This document shows positions 1 to 12,255 of a DNA stretch of 64,000 nucleotides, piece after piece. Within the stretch, counting starts at the first letter, position 1, and every line of letters begins with the position of its first letter. The position numbers and the translations under genes are program-made. The stretch lies in NCBI GenBank assembly GCA_014706295.1, contig JACSVZ010000002.1:104080047-104144046 (forward strand), written 5' to 3'. Origin of the DNA: Lycocorax pyrrhopterus obiensis. Its lineage: Eukaryota > Chordata > Aves > Passeriformes > Paradisaeidae. Under the pieces are notes generated by a model. It did not search any database. It saw only the letters and a list, made by a program, of their open reading frames with translations, and was not told where the DNA came from.

Positions 1-3000
1 CCACAAGCAGAGTTATTCAGAAAGGACTTGTAACAGCATCCTCACAGAAATTTAATGTGTGAAAGCTTAATTAGCTATAGATATCAGCAGGAGATATTCT
101 TCTCAGCTTTCTGTATGAAAAGTCTACTGAAGTTAGAAGTATTTATAGTTACTTATGGGGGGAAAATTTAGGACTGGCTATGGGGCCCTACAGGATTCAG
201 CCACTGGAGAAAAGCTGTTTCACCACAGTCTGTCCATTTCCCAAAACGAAACTGAGATCAGCCCACATAATTTAATGGATTCTAAATGAGAAAAGACTTG
301 TGCTTTAGGCCAGAAGCACATCTGGTATAGCCCTAAGGATCTAGTTCATAGCAGTAATATTTTTCTGCAGTTTTAAGTCAGAGCTTCTCCAAGTTTCAGT
401 ATGAAAGCTCTTAGCTTTAGACCTAAGACATGGCAGAGTGCTGGGAGCAATTAACTGTGCACTTTTACCCTAAATACCAACATTTAATATGCCTGTGTCT
501 CTCATGGCAGAGAGGTGATAACTGTTTAAATGTTGGGCTTTTTGTTAAATACTGAGCTGTGATTTTCCTGTTCTTCTTTACGCAGTGATAGAGAATCAGT
601 AAGAAAGAGGTGCATCTTTGCATATAGATGGAAGTCATCATCGTCTTAAGAGAGGTGTTTATAAAACAGTTACGTGCCTGCCATTAAAATAACTCCATTT
701 AAATAATAAGATATTTAGGAATGTTAGTTGGGAAATAAGGAATATTTCATTTTGTACAAGTTACAATAGCACATCTCTTCAACTTGGCATTGTTATTATC
801 TTTATGCATAGGCACAATAAGGGAGATTTGCATGTGGTGGGTTTGTGTCTTTGTGGGACGATTTGTGTTCTACACCTTCCATCTGTGGAACATAAAAGCT
901 CAGGACTTTATGAGGAAAAGGTAACTTGAGACATAACCTTGTTCTACTTGGCAATTCAAAATTCCCACATGAGACCAAAAATTTTAAAGAGTATAAAGAT
1001 TAGGGTCTGTTTTCTCAAAGTGGGTATATTAAATTAGGGAGGTAGATGGTTAGCCAGGCATGATAACAAAGACCCCATGCAGAGCACAAGTGAGAGCCCA
1101 AGGTCTGGCTCAGCCTCAAGCACTGTCAAGCAGAGGAGACTACATTCCTGGACACTGGGTGTGATAGAGAAGCATTAGAAAACATGAACCACTAATTATG
1201 TACATGTGAGCAAAAAATGTGGTAACTGGTCAGATAGCAGGACTGTGTGTGTTTGAGAGAGATTACTAACCTGGAAAATTTACTTGTGGCTGATATAATA
1301 ACCTGTTTTTGTAAAACAGGGATTTTTTTCCTCTGCTTGTTTGTGAGTTGTGCTTTGTTTCTATTTGTTTTCAATTATATTATTTGTAATTGTTGCATTT
1401 TCCTGAAAAGTTATAACTCTGGCACATACAATTGAAAACCAGTTTTCATCTATGCAAGAGGCATGCACTCAAGGCAAGTAAAAGTGATGTGTTTGCTTTT
1501 TAACAAGAAATTAGCTGTCACAGAAAATTATCTCGGCAAAAAAATCCAGTGAAGGCTGCCTTTACTATATGATATATTTTAGAAATGTCTTCGTATTCTC
1601 TAAACTGCAAAAATGCTGCCTGTCATTCCACAACACTCTGGGGAAAGGCAGCTGAATCCCACTTTTAATTGTGAAATGATAGGCACAATTTCATGCATTT
1701 GGAGGAATGTAAAATATTTCCATTATCATTTCTTGCTTTTCTCCTTATCCCTGCCTCCTCTGTCTCTCCTTTCCCCCTCACTACTCACAGTAACATTTGG
1801 AGAGGGGAGAGACCTTTATCGGGAATACACATAAAAAGCTTTCCCATGGAGTTTCATAGCAAATAGATACTGATTAGAGGATGGGGGAACAGGCTTTTTC
1901 AAGAACAGGCTTAGCAGGGGAAATTGAGTATTTGATACAGGAGTGTGGAGAGAAACGCTGGACCATTGCCATAGGAGCTGGCAGCCGAGGAGAGAGCAGA
2001 ACAGTGTGGGCTAGCACAAAGAGCTCAAAATAACAAAAAATTAGCCTAAATATCATATCCTGGCACTGCTAGACTGGAATGGAGTCCGAAGGGCAAGTTT
2101 GGTGTTTGAAGATAGAGACTGGACGTAGGATCTGAAATGCTTCCTGGGCAAGAACTCCGCACTGACAGGGAGATGGATGCACATCTGTCAGTTCAAATAC
2201 CATAACCAGAGACACAGGATTGGTCGTGAGCCAGTAACTCCCACATGGTGATCCCAGGAGGCTGCAGCACTCACACTGCCTGTTATAAATCCCCTGTGAA
2301 GAAGCAGGGTACCCAAGAAAGGTGTTTAGCATGTGGACAAAGAGATGGGAGACCCGACTTCCGTGTATCTCAATACCACATCCTTCCCGGTTGTCTTATT
2401 TGCTCAGATGCGGAGTTTTCTCTGGAGACTGTTAGTTCCAGGGAGGCATCTCAATTATGTAGATCAGGAAATCACAGCTGTCTCTCAACCCAGATGTTAG
2501 GAACCGCCTCCAGCAAGCTTCTCCCAGGAGCTGAGTTGCCTGTGGGTGATTGCACGGACATCTCCTCCTGTGCCCTCCTCCCGTACCACCAGACGTGACA
2601 GCTGCTCGGTGCTGCTCCTTGGTGCCACCCCACCGGGCTGGTTGTTATTACAAGTCAAGACAGGCAAGATTCAGTCTGACAGTTCAGAGCTGTGGCTGAA
2701 AGAGAACTGGATCATTAAGGAGCCGTGTGTCTTTCAGACTCGTGAGTAATGATTTCATTGCAGACGAGGATGCTAAGGCAATATGTAAGTTATCAGAGCT
2801 GTCTTCACTTCCAGTTTCCGGGTCCAGGCTGTGCTCTGTTTCCAGATTGATGTTAGGCACTGATGTGCATCAGCCAGCCATCTCCCCTGGCCACCCAACC
2901 CTGACATGCCTGAACAACCTACAGAGCCTACACAGCCAAGGTACTGGCTCTGAGGATCCGTGCATAGGTGCAAGCTCAAACACACATGGGGAAGCACGGC

Positions 3001-3394
3001 TTGATGTATCTTTCACTAATTGGGTGATGAGACCAAGAGAGATGAAGAACAGCTGTAGGAGCTGTACAGGAACTCATCTGCAGCTTTTTAAGAGCCATAG
3101 CTCCAGGGGAACTGTTGTTCTGCCAGCCACTGTTATGAATTACCAAATAAAAGGGCTCCTGTCCTCTCCTGCCTCAGTGACATTCCTCCGTTAAGGGCTT
3201 AATTGTCTCCTTAGCTGTCACTGTCTGAGGGAGGGGGATATAGCAGAGAAAGAGTCATAGGAAAACTGAAGGAAAACAAAGTATCTGGCTAGTACATTTA
3301 ATTCAGTAGGTAAGTTCAGTAGGGTTGGATTTCTTAAATGCCTTCTGTGCATCTGACCTGGGCTAACATTTAGACTTCAAGTTTCTTCAAGATC

Positions 3395-3442
3395 AATTTA
3401 ATTGAATTTACTATCTAGAATTTAATTAAGTTTGCTATATAG
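3395..3442 (+). repeat. 24-bp tandem duplication
   Basis: Copy 1 (3395-3418) and copy 2 (3419-3442) abut directly and share about 20 of 24 bases. The unit is AT-rich and begins AATTTAATT. This is a simple local duplication with no other signal. Confidence 0.65.
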
Positions 3443-5626
3443 AGCTGCAACTCATGATTTCCTGGTAGTAATGCAGCTCCTTCCATTAAATTGCATTTTT
3501 AAGACTAAATAATACCCATCCTTTTACCTATAAATATATAAAATAGTGTTTCTTGCTCACTCGCAACAAAGGAATTTGATGCTGGATCGCCTCCTGTTAT
3601 TAAGTGCGTTGAATATTTTCACTACATCTGAGGAAACAAACCAGACAGGGGTCACCTGTTCTGCAAAGTATATTTTAAAATGTTTATTTTGCACCTCTGA
3701 ACTACTTATTTCTTTTCACTGCCATTCCAGAAGAATATGGGTTTATACTTAATAGTGAGAAGCTTTCTGTGCTTGTTTAAACAGAAGTAAACTTGAAGAC
3801 CTTGTCAAAACAAGTAGGTTAAGCTTGACTAATCAGCTGAACTCATTCTATTAATAGCCAAGGTGGCATCATTATTCCATTAAGCTTTGTCTGGAATACT
3901 GGGGGCAGGTACATATTTCCGTGCAGAAGACATTACATCAGATGAATCTTTCCAAGAAAATACAGTAACAGTCATTTACTCTCTATTTCTTCAGTCTAGG
4001 AAGCAATATTGTGCCTGGCTAAAAAAAATAAGGACCAATGAAATTGAGGCTTTTTCAGACAACCTTGTTATGGATTGGTTAGGTGGAGTTTGAAGTGATG
4101 TTGACATTCTCATGGAATATGGCCATAACTGTAGTTAAACTATGTGCCAGTGGAGACATTAAATGCAATCTGATGCAATTAAGATTACTGAGAAACACAG
4201 ATACACTTTTGATTTCTGTCAGTCCTATGGTAGAAGGATATAAAATTGCAAGAGAGATAAAATCAGGTGTTACATTTTCAGATTAAGTAAATGCAAATTT
4301 ATCAGCCTCATCCAAACCATGATTGATGGGAGCTCACACATTGGCATTATCCACCATTTCCTTCAGCCATAATATGAGTCACTTAATCTAACAGTGCCTT
4401 GTGTAAAGAGGCTAAGTCCACTTAAGGCATCCACTGACAGCATTTGCATATAATTTTCTTTTTTGTGATGGATTCCTCTCCAGCTCTGATGGATAAGTGT
4501 TTGTCTATGGCTCCAAGAGGGAGTCAAAGTTTAGATATTTCTGCACATAGTTTCTCGAGGTGATCATCATCAGTACTGAAAAATCCAGGCACCTATGCAT
4601 GAAAGCTCTTCCTCAGCAGAAGTTTCTACCTCTGAGCTCTCCTAGGAAAATGTTTCCATCTCTGAGTCTTTAGTCCAACAAACAAAAATGCAGCAAAATC
4701 TTTATCTAAGAGAAAAGGCCTGACACTAATTTTAAACATTGCTTTTAGCCACCAGCCAAGGCAACAAACTGCAACTGATACCTGCTATCTACATCCTGCT
4801 GGAACCATACAGATAAGCAAGTAGGACAAGCATCCCCAAGGTCCCAAGTATCTGGGGTTTAGGTAAGAGCTGTGTGACCCACCCAGAGTACAAGGGCCTA
4901 AGAGAAAACCCTGTATTTTAGCTTGCATACCTCCAAAATATTAACAATATAACTGAAACATTTCCTCATGTTAGGAATGTGGAAGCATCAAAGGCACAAA
5001 TGATCCCTATTTTCTCAACAACTGTCATAATACTGGGGAGCTATAGGGCACTGTTTCAATAAAATCATTTAATAGAGTTGCCACAGTCCTTTGTTGCCAT
5101 CTCATGGCATCTGTACTTTCCCGTTAGTAGTACAATCTTCTATTGCAATGGTTTCTTACAGGTGTAAATAGCCATGACTTGAGACCTTGAGGAAATCAAA
5201 TCTGTCCTATAATTTATAGGGGCAGTAATGAAAAAAAAATAGATTACAATTCCCCATCTACATGAAACGTGTATGTTGCAAGAGCTGCATGTGGAAGGGC
5301 ATGGTGGATTAATAAGGTGCTATCATGTTAGTAAGTAGCAGGGGCTCCCTACTTTTCTTACAGGTCATTGTGTTAGCAAAGGGCTCACTCTATTGAAATC
5401 ACAGCTAATCTCTGTTCTTGCTACACATGACAAGGATTGTGGTGTCTAAGTCAGGCTTCAGTTCTCACATATGCAAACAGATTTAGGACTTTTTGTCACT
5501 TGAAAAGTGCACACACTCCCATGTAATTTAGAATGGAACAGCTTCCAAAGAAATTACAATAAAAAGTCCTGTTCTGTGACACAGCAGCATTAGAAAATAG
5601 TGGTTGTTTTAATTGTCAGATTGTGT

Positions 5627-5671
5627 CCAAAACCCACTTCCAGTTTTCTTGAAGAATGGAAGTGGGTTTGG
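5627..5671. repeat. Near-perfect inverted repeat (45 bp)
   Basis: Arms 5627-5642 (CCAAAACCCACTTCCA) and 5657-5671 (TGGAAGTGGGTTTGG) pair over 15 bp with one bulged A. The 14-nt centre contains a second small palindrome TTCTTGAAGAA. The foldback is far from any gene that I can support. It could be a miniature foldback element or a hairpin in a transcript. Confidence 0.7.
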
Positions 5672-8600
5672 AAATGAAAGATATGTACTTAATTTTGCTG
5701 ATAGCTACTGTCTTTATTCACTCCTTCTTGTAATTTTATATGGGGAAGTTCTCTTTCCATTCCTTTCAGCTCAAGGAAGAGCTTCCTTCCTGTTCTAGCT
5801 TCAGAGCTAATACATGATATTTCTTTTTTTGTTCAGAGAAATGAGTATAGATACATTTCAACAGAAGCTTTTTCAATGAAATGCTTTCACTTCTGCTGTG
5901 AGCAACCAATATGAGTTGTTGCCAGGAGAATCTTCACATATGTAGTAACCTCTCAGAAGCATCCTCTTCTGGCAATCCAGCAAACATTATTATGGACTGA
6001 AATAGCCATGGAAAGTGCTCTCTTATCCCTCATATCTCTTGACTTACACCTGTTGTCAGAGCAGGAAGCAGTTTAGAGAATAAAGCCTTATGATCTACTT
6101 ATTTCAACACTAGTCAATATTAAAGAGAAATGTATAGCAACAGACTTCCAAATGGGAGCAGCCAAGCAGTTGTATTCACTCTGTTATGTGCACTTAAGGC
6201 AGTTGCTCTTTGCACAAAAAAACCACCAAACAAACAAACCAGTGTACTTTACTCAATGTTCGCTTGTGGTTAAATAGCACTTGCTATCCTTGGTGTTTGG
6301 ACTTACTGCAGAAATAGAAAAGGGATTTTTCATGTCGTGGATAAAACAGAAAAAATTAATTTTGTCGACAACTCACAACATTTATCCATATCATGTGAAA
6401 AGTCCACTTAAATGTGGACATTTGCCAGAAATACCAAGTCTATGTCCTTAGCACATAATTTTTCTATTTCTTACTTTGCAGCTGGGTCCTCCAAGGTCTT
6501 GCTCTTCCATTTCTTATTCATTGTGTTCCAAGTAGCCAAGAAACTGACAGTAAAATGAAAGAGAATTATTGCCAGACAGCTCTCACTTCGTGATTATACG
6601 AAAACCCTATTTGCGTATGCAGCTAGGGGCATTTATACTAGGAACCCAGTTACGTGACTGCATTTTCCACTGCAGATTTTGCAAGATATCCCCATAGCCT
6701 CTCCAATCAAAGGTTTTTCACAAATGTCCTCTATAAATCATCCTGCAGTTTCACTGGCAGGATTATTCACCCCAAGAGCTGCAGGTAACCCCTCCATGCC
6801 AAAGGAAGCTGTGCTGGTCCTGTCTGTATGGCAAAGATGAGACCACCCAGGGAGGAAGACTTCCCTGGGAAAATCCTGGGGCTGGGAGAAGTGCTCATGG
6901 GATCTCCTACCTTTTCTAGGCCTTACTAAATGCTTTGAGTCAAGGTGGCAGCATGGTGTTGAATGGCAATAGAGATATTACCCACTGCTGAGAGACTGTG
7001 CTGTGCTCCCACCCATGAAGGAGCACTCTGTCTTCACAAGGGGTGAGGAGTTTTGACCAAATGCCATTATGCAGGTGAATACATCCCTCTTGCCTAGCTC
7101 TTTTGGTTTCTTTCCCAAAACAGTGTGTTTTGTTCACCATCCTGTCTCTAAATGCTTTTGCGTTGATGACAGCAAACTGCAATCAATGTCTGCACATTGC
7201 CAATGTGATCACAATAAGGTAGATGCTTTTTGTCCCTCAAAAGCACTTGGTATATGGTGCATTATCTTGCATTTTAGTTTTATTTAATCCTACACAACCA
7301 AAATGCCAAGCACAACAAATCTGAGAAAGGACTAGAGGAACTTACCCCACCAGCAAGTGCCTATTCTAAGTAATGTCTCTTCCTATCTGATGATGTACCA
7401 AGCCTAAACTGGAGAAGAACAGAGACATTCACTGTATCCTATAGTCTCTTCTTCAAGTAACCCAGAATATTTGCAGAGATGAGGCCTGCTCTGCTTTGCC
7501 TGGAGTATTGGCTCTAATACAGCAATAACTGCTTAGTACACCCAGCTCACACTTAATTTTAGCTTCTTCCCAGTTAGTCAGAACAGGAAAATTGACATTG
7601 CCTAACATGCCAGACATAAAGGTATTTGCTCCCATTGTCACATTTTCCATAAGTCCAAGTTTAAGGCCACCTGCTTCACCATTTTCTGAATGTGCTTTCT
7701 TTCTATCTATTTAGATCGTGGAGGTAATACGTGTTTTCTGAAAGTTTTTGGGTTGCTTTTCCAAAAACTAGGATCTGCTTTTCTGTTTTTTCAGTGTATG
7801 TCTCATTAACTAGAGCACCCTCTTAGGGAAGTTTCAGGGACTTTAATCCTAGTGCCTCTAACAAGTTGTACAAAATGGAGTATTTAGAGATGGAAAGTAC
7901 CCGTTCTCCAGGCTCAGGCTTGGATTTCAATATATTGAGCAAAGAACATTATTAGTTCAGTGTCTGGGGAATCTCCTGATGGAGATTTCTGTGGGAATCA
8001 TCTGAAACCATAGAGTTGCACAAAAGTAGCCCTGCTGTAAAAGGGCAGGTGTTTGCAGAGTGGTGTCTTGCCTGCTGACAGATAACCTGCTTTGCTAGGG
8101 GAAATAGTCCTTCTGCCCAATAAAGGATCCTTGAAAAAATCAGAGGTGGTAAGTTCAGTCTGGTTTTGGATGCTTTGGGTGGTATTTCCACTGAGGAAAG
8201 CAAACAGTCCCACCGACAAGCCTTGGGGAGAGAACTTGGCTTGCAGAGTACATCCTGTAAGAGCACCTGATCCCAGACAGTGGCCTACCAAAGAAACCTG
8301 AGATGCTGCTCTTTGGTTTGGTCACAAACTAAGTGGTGTTTTTCCTGGATAACTTTGCCCCTTCTTTTTTTTCTTTGTTTTTTTTAATCCCTTCCTGAAA
8401 ATTCTGTATGATTTTGCTAGTTCCTTGTTATTCACCAAACAATTGTCAAAACTACTTGGTGTCTGTCAGCCTTTTGTTCTGTACGTGCGGACGGAAGCGA
8501 GCGGGATTGCTTTGCCGCTGTCCCAAGCAGTCCCTTGCAAAAACAGCCACTGTCATGTCAAAAGAAACAGTAAATCTCTGCCATAACAAAACAGAATCAA

Positions 8601-11600
8601 AGTGACTTACAAAGAAATGTTAAAGCAATGTTTTTTTCCCAACACACACACCCCACAGTATTATAGAAAATTCCTTAAGCAACAGAAGTGGAAAGAGAAA
8701 CAAAGTTTAACATTTCAGTGTCTTACTCAGCAAAGTTTTCTGAGGGAAACAGATCAGTTGAAATAGTAACCTTTGTTAGTTTTTCCATATACTTTATTCA
8801 AATAAAGATATGTGAGCTACATATGTTCCTGTTTAATCTGAAGACTTTATTCTAAATGCCTTGGATGCACATTAACTTGATATTTTTATTTATTAGTTAT
8901 TGAAAACAGTGGCACACAGGGATAATGTTGAATGTACTGTAAATCAGTGTAGTATTTAGTTTGTAGAGATTTAATCAGAAAAGTTAGATTTGTAGAGGGA
9001 GGAAACATCTTTTATTAGCCTAGCTGCCACAGTTGAAAAAAAGGACACAAACCTAAGAGCTTTGCCCATTTTTCTAATTAAGTCCTTCAGTCTAATAAAA
9101 AGGAAAAATAGGACCCTTAAACCAGAAAAGTTACAGCAACACCAGTATGATGATACAAAAGATGAATCATTTGTGCATACATGGCCACAAACCTCTATAA
9201 CCTCATTGTCCACATCTTCCCCCTTCTGCCCAGAATATAAAATACGGTTATCACACTCACAGCTAATGATTTTGTTAGAAAAGGGGAGGCTGTATTTGAT
9301 GCATTTCACAAGGGAAATTAGTTTAGGCAAATAAGAGTAGCCTGTCTCAGCCCATGGAGCAGGCAGGAGGATGGTGCATGCAGGACAGCTGCAGTGTAAC
9401 ACAGACTTAGGACCAGGAGCAAACTCTCCATTTCAAACCCTGAGCACTTGCAACAAAACAAAATTAAAGCCCAGCTCTGTGATCCTTGTTTGAGTATTCC
9501 TCAGGCTCATCAAAAGGTGCAGGATTGAGTTTGAGTGACAAGTTTAGCCTCCTCTTAGGGCAAAGGTTTGAAATTCCTTTACCTAATGAGTAATTGTATC
9601 ATACAGTGCCTGCTGAGCTGCTAATGGCAAATGAGAGACATTTTGGGACAGAAGGAAGCTAGGAGTCCTTTCTAATTAAGTGTGCCCCTTTCTGAGTCGC
9701 TAGATAAATTCCACAATAGTTTTCAGTCCATGCTTGCATACTACACCTTTTTCTTCTTTCCCTGTTTTTCCTTCGTGCTCTGCCCACCTCTCTGCAGGCA
9801 GAAAATTCCTCTTGAATTCCTTTTGTGTCTGGTCATTCCATAGATTAAATCAGAGCCCCCTGGTTTATTATTAGGAATGCAATCCTCACTGTTATCAACA
9901 TGTCTCTGGGCCCTTCCTATTACTATTTCCAATTTGAAAGTTCCTTTGCATCCTTTGTTTTCTCAAAAGTCCTGTTTCCTAAATCTTCTTGAATCTGTGA
10001 ATTTATGCATCATCTCCAGTGCATTGTCCAGGCCATGAAATACAGAAAATGTCACAAAATGTGCTCAGTTCTGCTCTGGAGGTGTCGCCACCTGTCTCAC
10101 ACTTGAGCTGGATGTGTGCCAGGTCGTGCTGAGCCCAGGAGCTGTGGAATGGATGAGATGCTCTGTAAGGGCTGGAAGTGCTTCACCTCAGATTTGCACC
10201 CTATAGCCTCTATGCCTCTTGGTGAATCACCCCAATTCCTCTTTGTGTCTTCGTGAACAGGCCGTTCTGCCCCTTGCTTTCCATCCCCCTCACATCCCAC
10301 ATGCTTCCCACCACTGCAGTATGGATACCCCCTCCAGCATGCTTCAGTGTCCCCAGATCTTCTGGGCAGCACAAGCTGTGCCTGGCTGGCACATGCCTGC
10401 ATGCCAGCTGGCCAGCTAGTGTGCACAAGGGGATGGGTTGGATGGCCACTTCCAGACTAACAAAGGCTGAGCCCTGTCTGCATTCCCATCAGGAACAGAT
10501 GCTCCCCAGGCTCTTGTTTTACTATGTGGACAAATGGTTCAATCAAATGTTTGGGAACTGAACAACTTTGAGCCCTGTGTCTTTATGCTAAATCTGATTG
10601 AAATGGGTGAATTGCATGGCAAAGTTCTTAAGAAAAGATGACACACTGATCATGAGAGTTGACACACAGTTTTATGTACAAACAGGCTGCAAAAGTCACG
10701 TAGGCATAATTTTCTTAAGAAATAAGGCTAACAGTGTAATAGCCTGGGTGGAGAATGTTATCAGGGAAGCTGGATTTGGCTTCCTGATTCTGAGACTCAG
10801 CCTGTGCATTGCCATAAATAATGTTGCTGACAGGCAGTTTTAAATTGCACAACAAATGGACCAGGGCAGAGCTACTGGATGGAACAGAGCAAAACACAAC
10901 CCGTGTCCTTTCCTGCTTTTCTGGTCCTTGCTGCCAGATGCCTCCTTCTCCCCCTTCCCTTACACAACCAATGTGAAGAAGAGATCTGCACTAGCAGGCT
11001 TCTCCTGTCCTGAAGGGAAAATAAGTCCTGATGGTTACTGTACCCCCAGATCTTCTCATGTGAAGTGTAGCTGGCTTGCATGAGTGGATCTCAGGCAGCA
11101 GTGTTGAACACCTCTCATCTACAGCCAGCTCTGGTGCTGGTCTGGGTCTGCTTCCTGTGTGTGGCTTGGTTCTGGTGCACCTGAAATTTCACATGCTCAA
11201 GGTGGTAGACAATGTCTACCTGCAAATTCTGAAGAATAGATAATAAAGTAGTGGAGGCACGAACTGAGTAAATGGGGAAGACTAGAAAGGGAGGGAGTGT
11301 GCTGGTGAAGCAGATGACAGTGCATGGGCTGCTTGTAAAAAGCTTAACAGAAACTAGGAGAAATTCTCTTAGGCCTTTGTTATATTCCATCTTCCTGAAA
11401 CCTCCTTCTGATGTGAAATGAAGCTGTTTTGGCACTGGAATTTTGTCACTCTTCAGATATTCTAATTTTCTGCCCTAACAGGAGTCTGATTTCCTAGTTC
11501 ACTGTTTCTTTTTCCTCCCTTGAGACTATTTCTGGCATGTGTTTCCACATCATTATGCGAACACCGAGTGCAAAAAACTTCTTTAATGTTTCAGCAAGAC

Positions 11601-11756
11601 TGTACTTAGCTTATCAAGTGAATACAAATGTGTAAACCTGTAAGAAAATCTGCTGTCTTTCTCACTGACCCTTTTACCCTTTAGGATCAACCTGAGAAGC
11701 GCTTTGTAACATACATGAAAAAGATCTGATTTACTCTCCCTTTTGTACTTCCTTAC

Positions 11757-11884
11757 CTGACACACCTGCTGCAAAGCATTGCTGGCTGATACATTTATCT
11801 GCTCTCCTCCATTTGGAGCCAAGTCCTCACTGATTGTGATGGATGTAGAAATGGAGAGAATGTGGTTCCTCACAGAATTCATCA
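11757..11884 (-). other. Exon-like segment, unassigned
   Basis: On the minus strand a 128-nt stretch is bounded by a good acceptor (TTTACCTCCTAG) and a good donor (CAG|GTAAGG). One frame is open throughout and gives 42 residues, starting MNSVRNHILSISTSITISED and ending in ...ALQQVCQ; two nt of a split codon precede it. I do not recognise the protein. CLUL1, the gene expected on this flank and strand by vertebrate gene order, does not match it in my memory. It may be an exon of an unknown gene, a non-coding RNA exon, or a chance pairing of splice-like sites. No partner exon was found. Confidence 0.25.
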
Positions 11885-12230
11885 CTAGGAGGTAAATGAG
11901 AAATACTGAAGCTATCTTGAAGTTAGATTTTAAGTGTCAGGCAAATTTTGAAAAGACCAAGTAAAACTTATTGGGATACTGTAATCAGACTTGGGGGATT
12001 TCAAGGACTATTTTTAATTAAGCTGAAAAATAATGGCGATGCCCGGAATATTGCTTATATCTGGAGCCTCTCACACAACGAATACAGACTCCTGACTCTG
12101 CAGAGAAAATTAATGAATGGTGGTATGGGTAGATTAGCAGAGGTGCAAGGTGGCCACAAAGAGGAGAGGCCGGGGATGGTCTCAAAGAGGAGGCAGGAGA
12201 AGCAGGGCTGCTGTGGGGAGCAAGGGCACA

Positions 12231-12255
12231 GCAGAGCAGAGCAGAGCAGGGCAGG
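12231..12255 (+). repeat. 5-bp repeat (GCAGA/GCAGG)5
   Basis: Three GCAGA units followed by two GCAGG units form a short pentanucleotide run in a local purine-rich patch (12130-12260). Open frames through this patch are repeat-driven. Confidence 0.8.

Larger units (their letters stand above)
1..11756. other. Intergenic DNA, no supported gene
   Basis: The sequence is AT-rich with only short open frames and no codon bias, no paired splice sites around a recognisable peptide and no RNA gene. Apart from the tandem duplication at 3395 and the foldback at 5627, I see no clear repeat family. Old, decayed transposons may be present but cannot be recognised by eye. Confidence 0.65.

Noticed and set aside
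2069..2332. Minus-strand frame preceded by a good acceptor (CTTCTTCACAG at about 2294)
   Set aside because: No convincing donor follows in frame and the peptide was not recognised; one splice-like site alone is weak.
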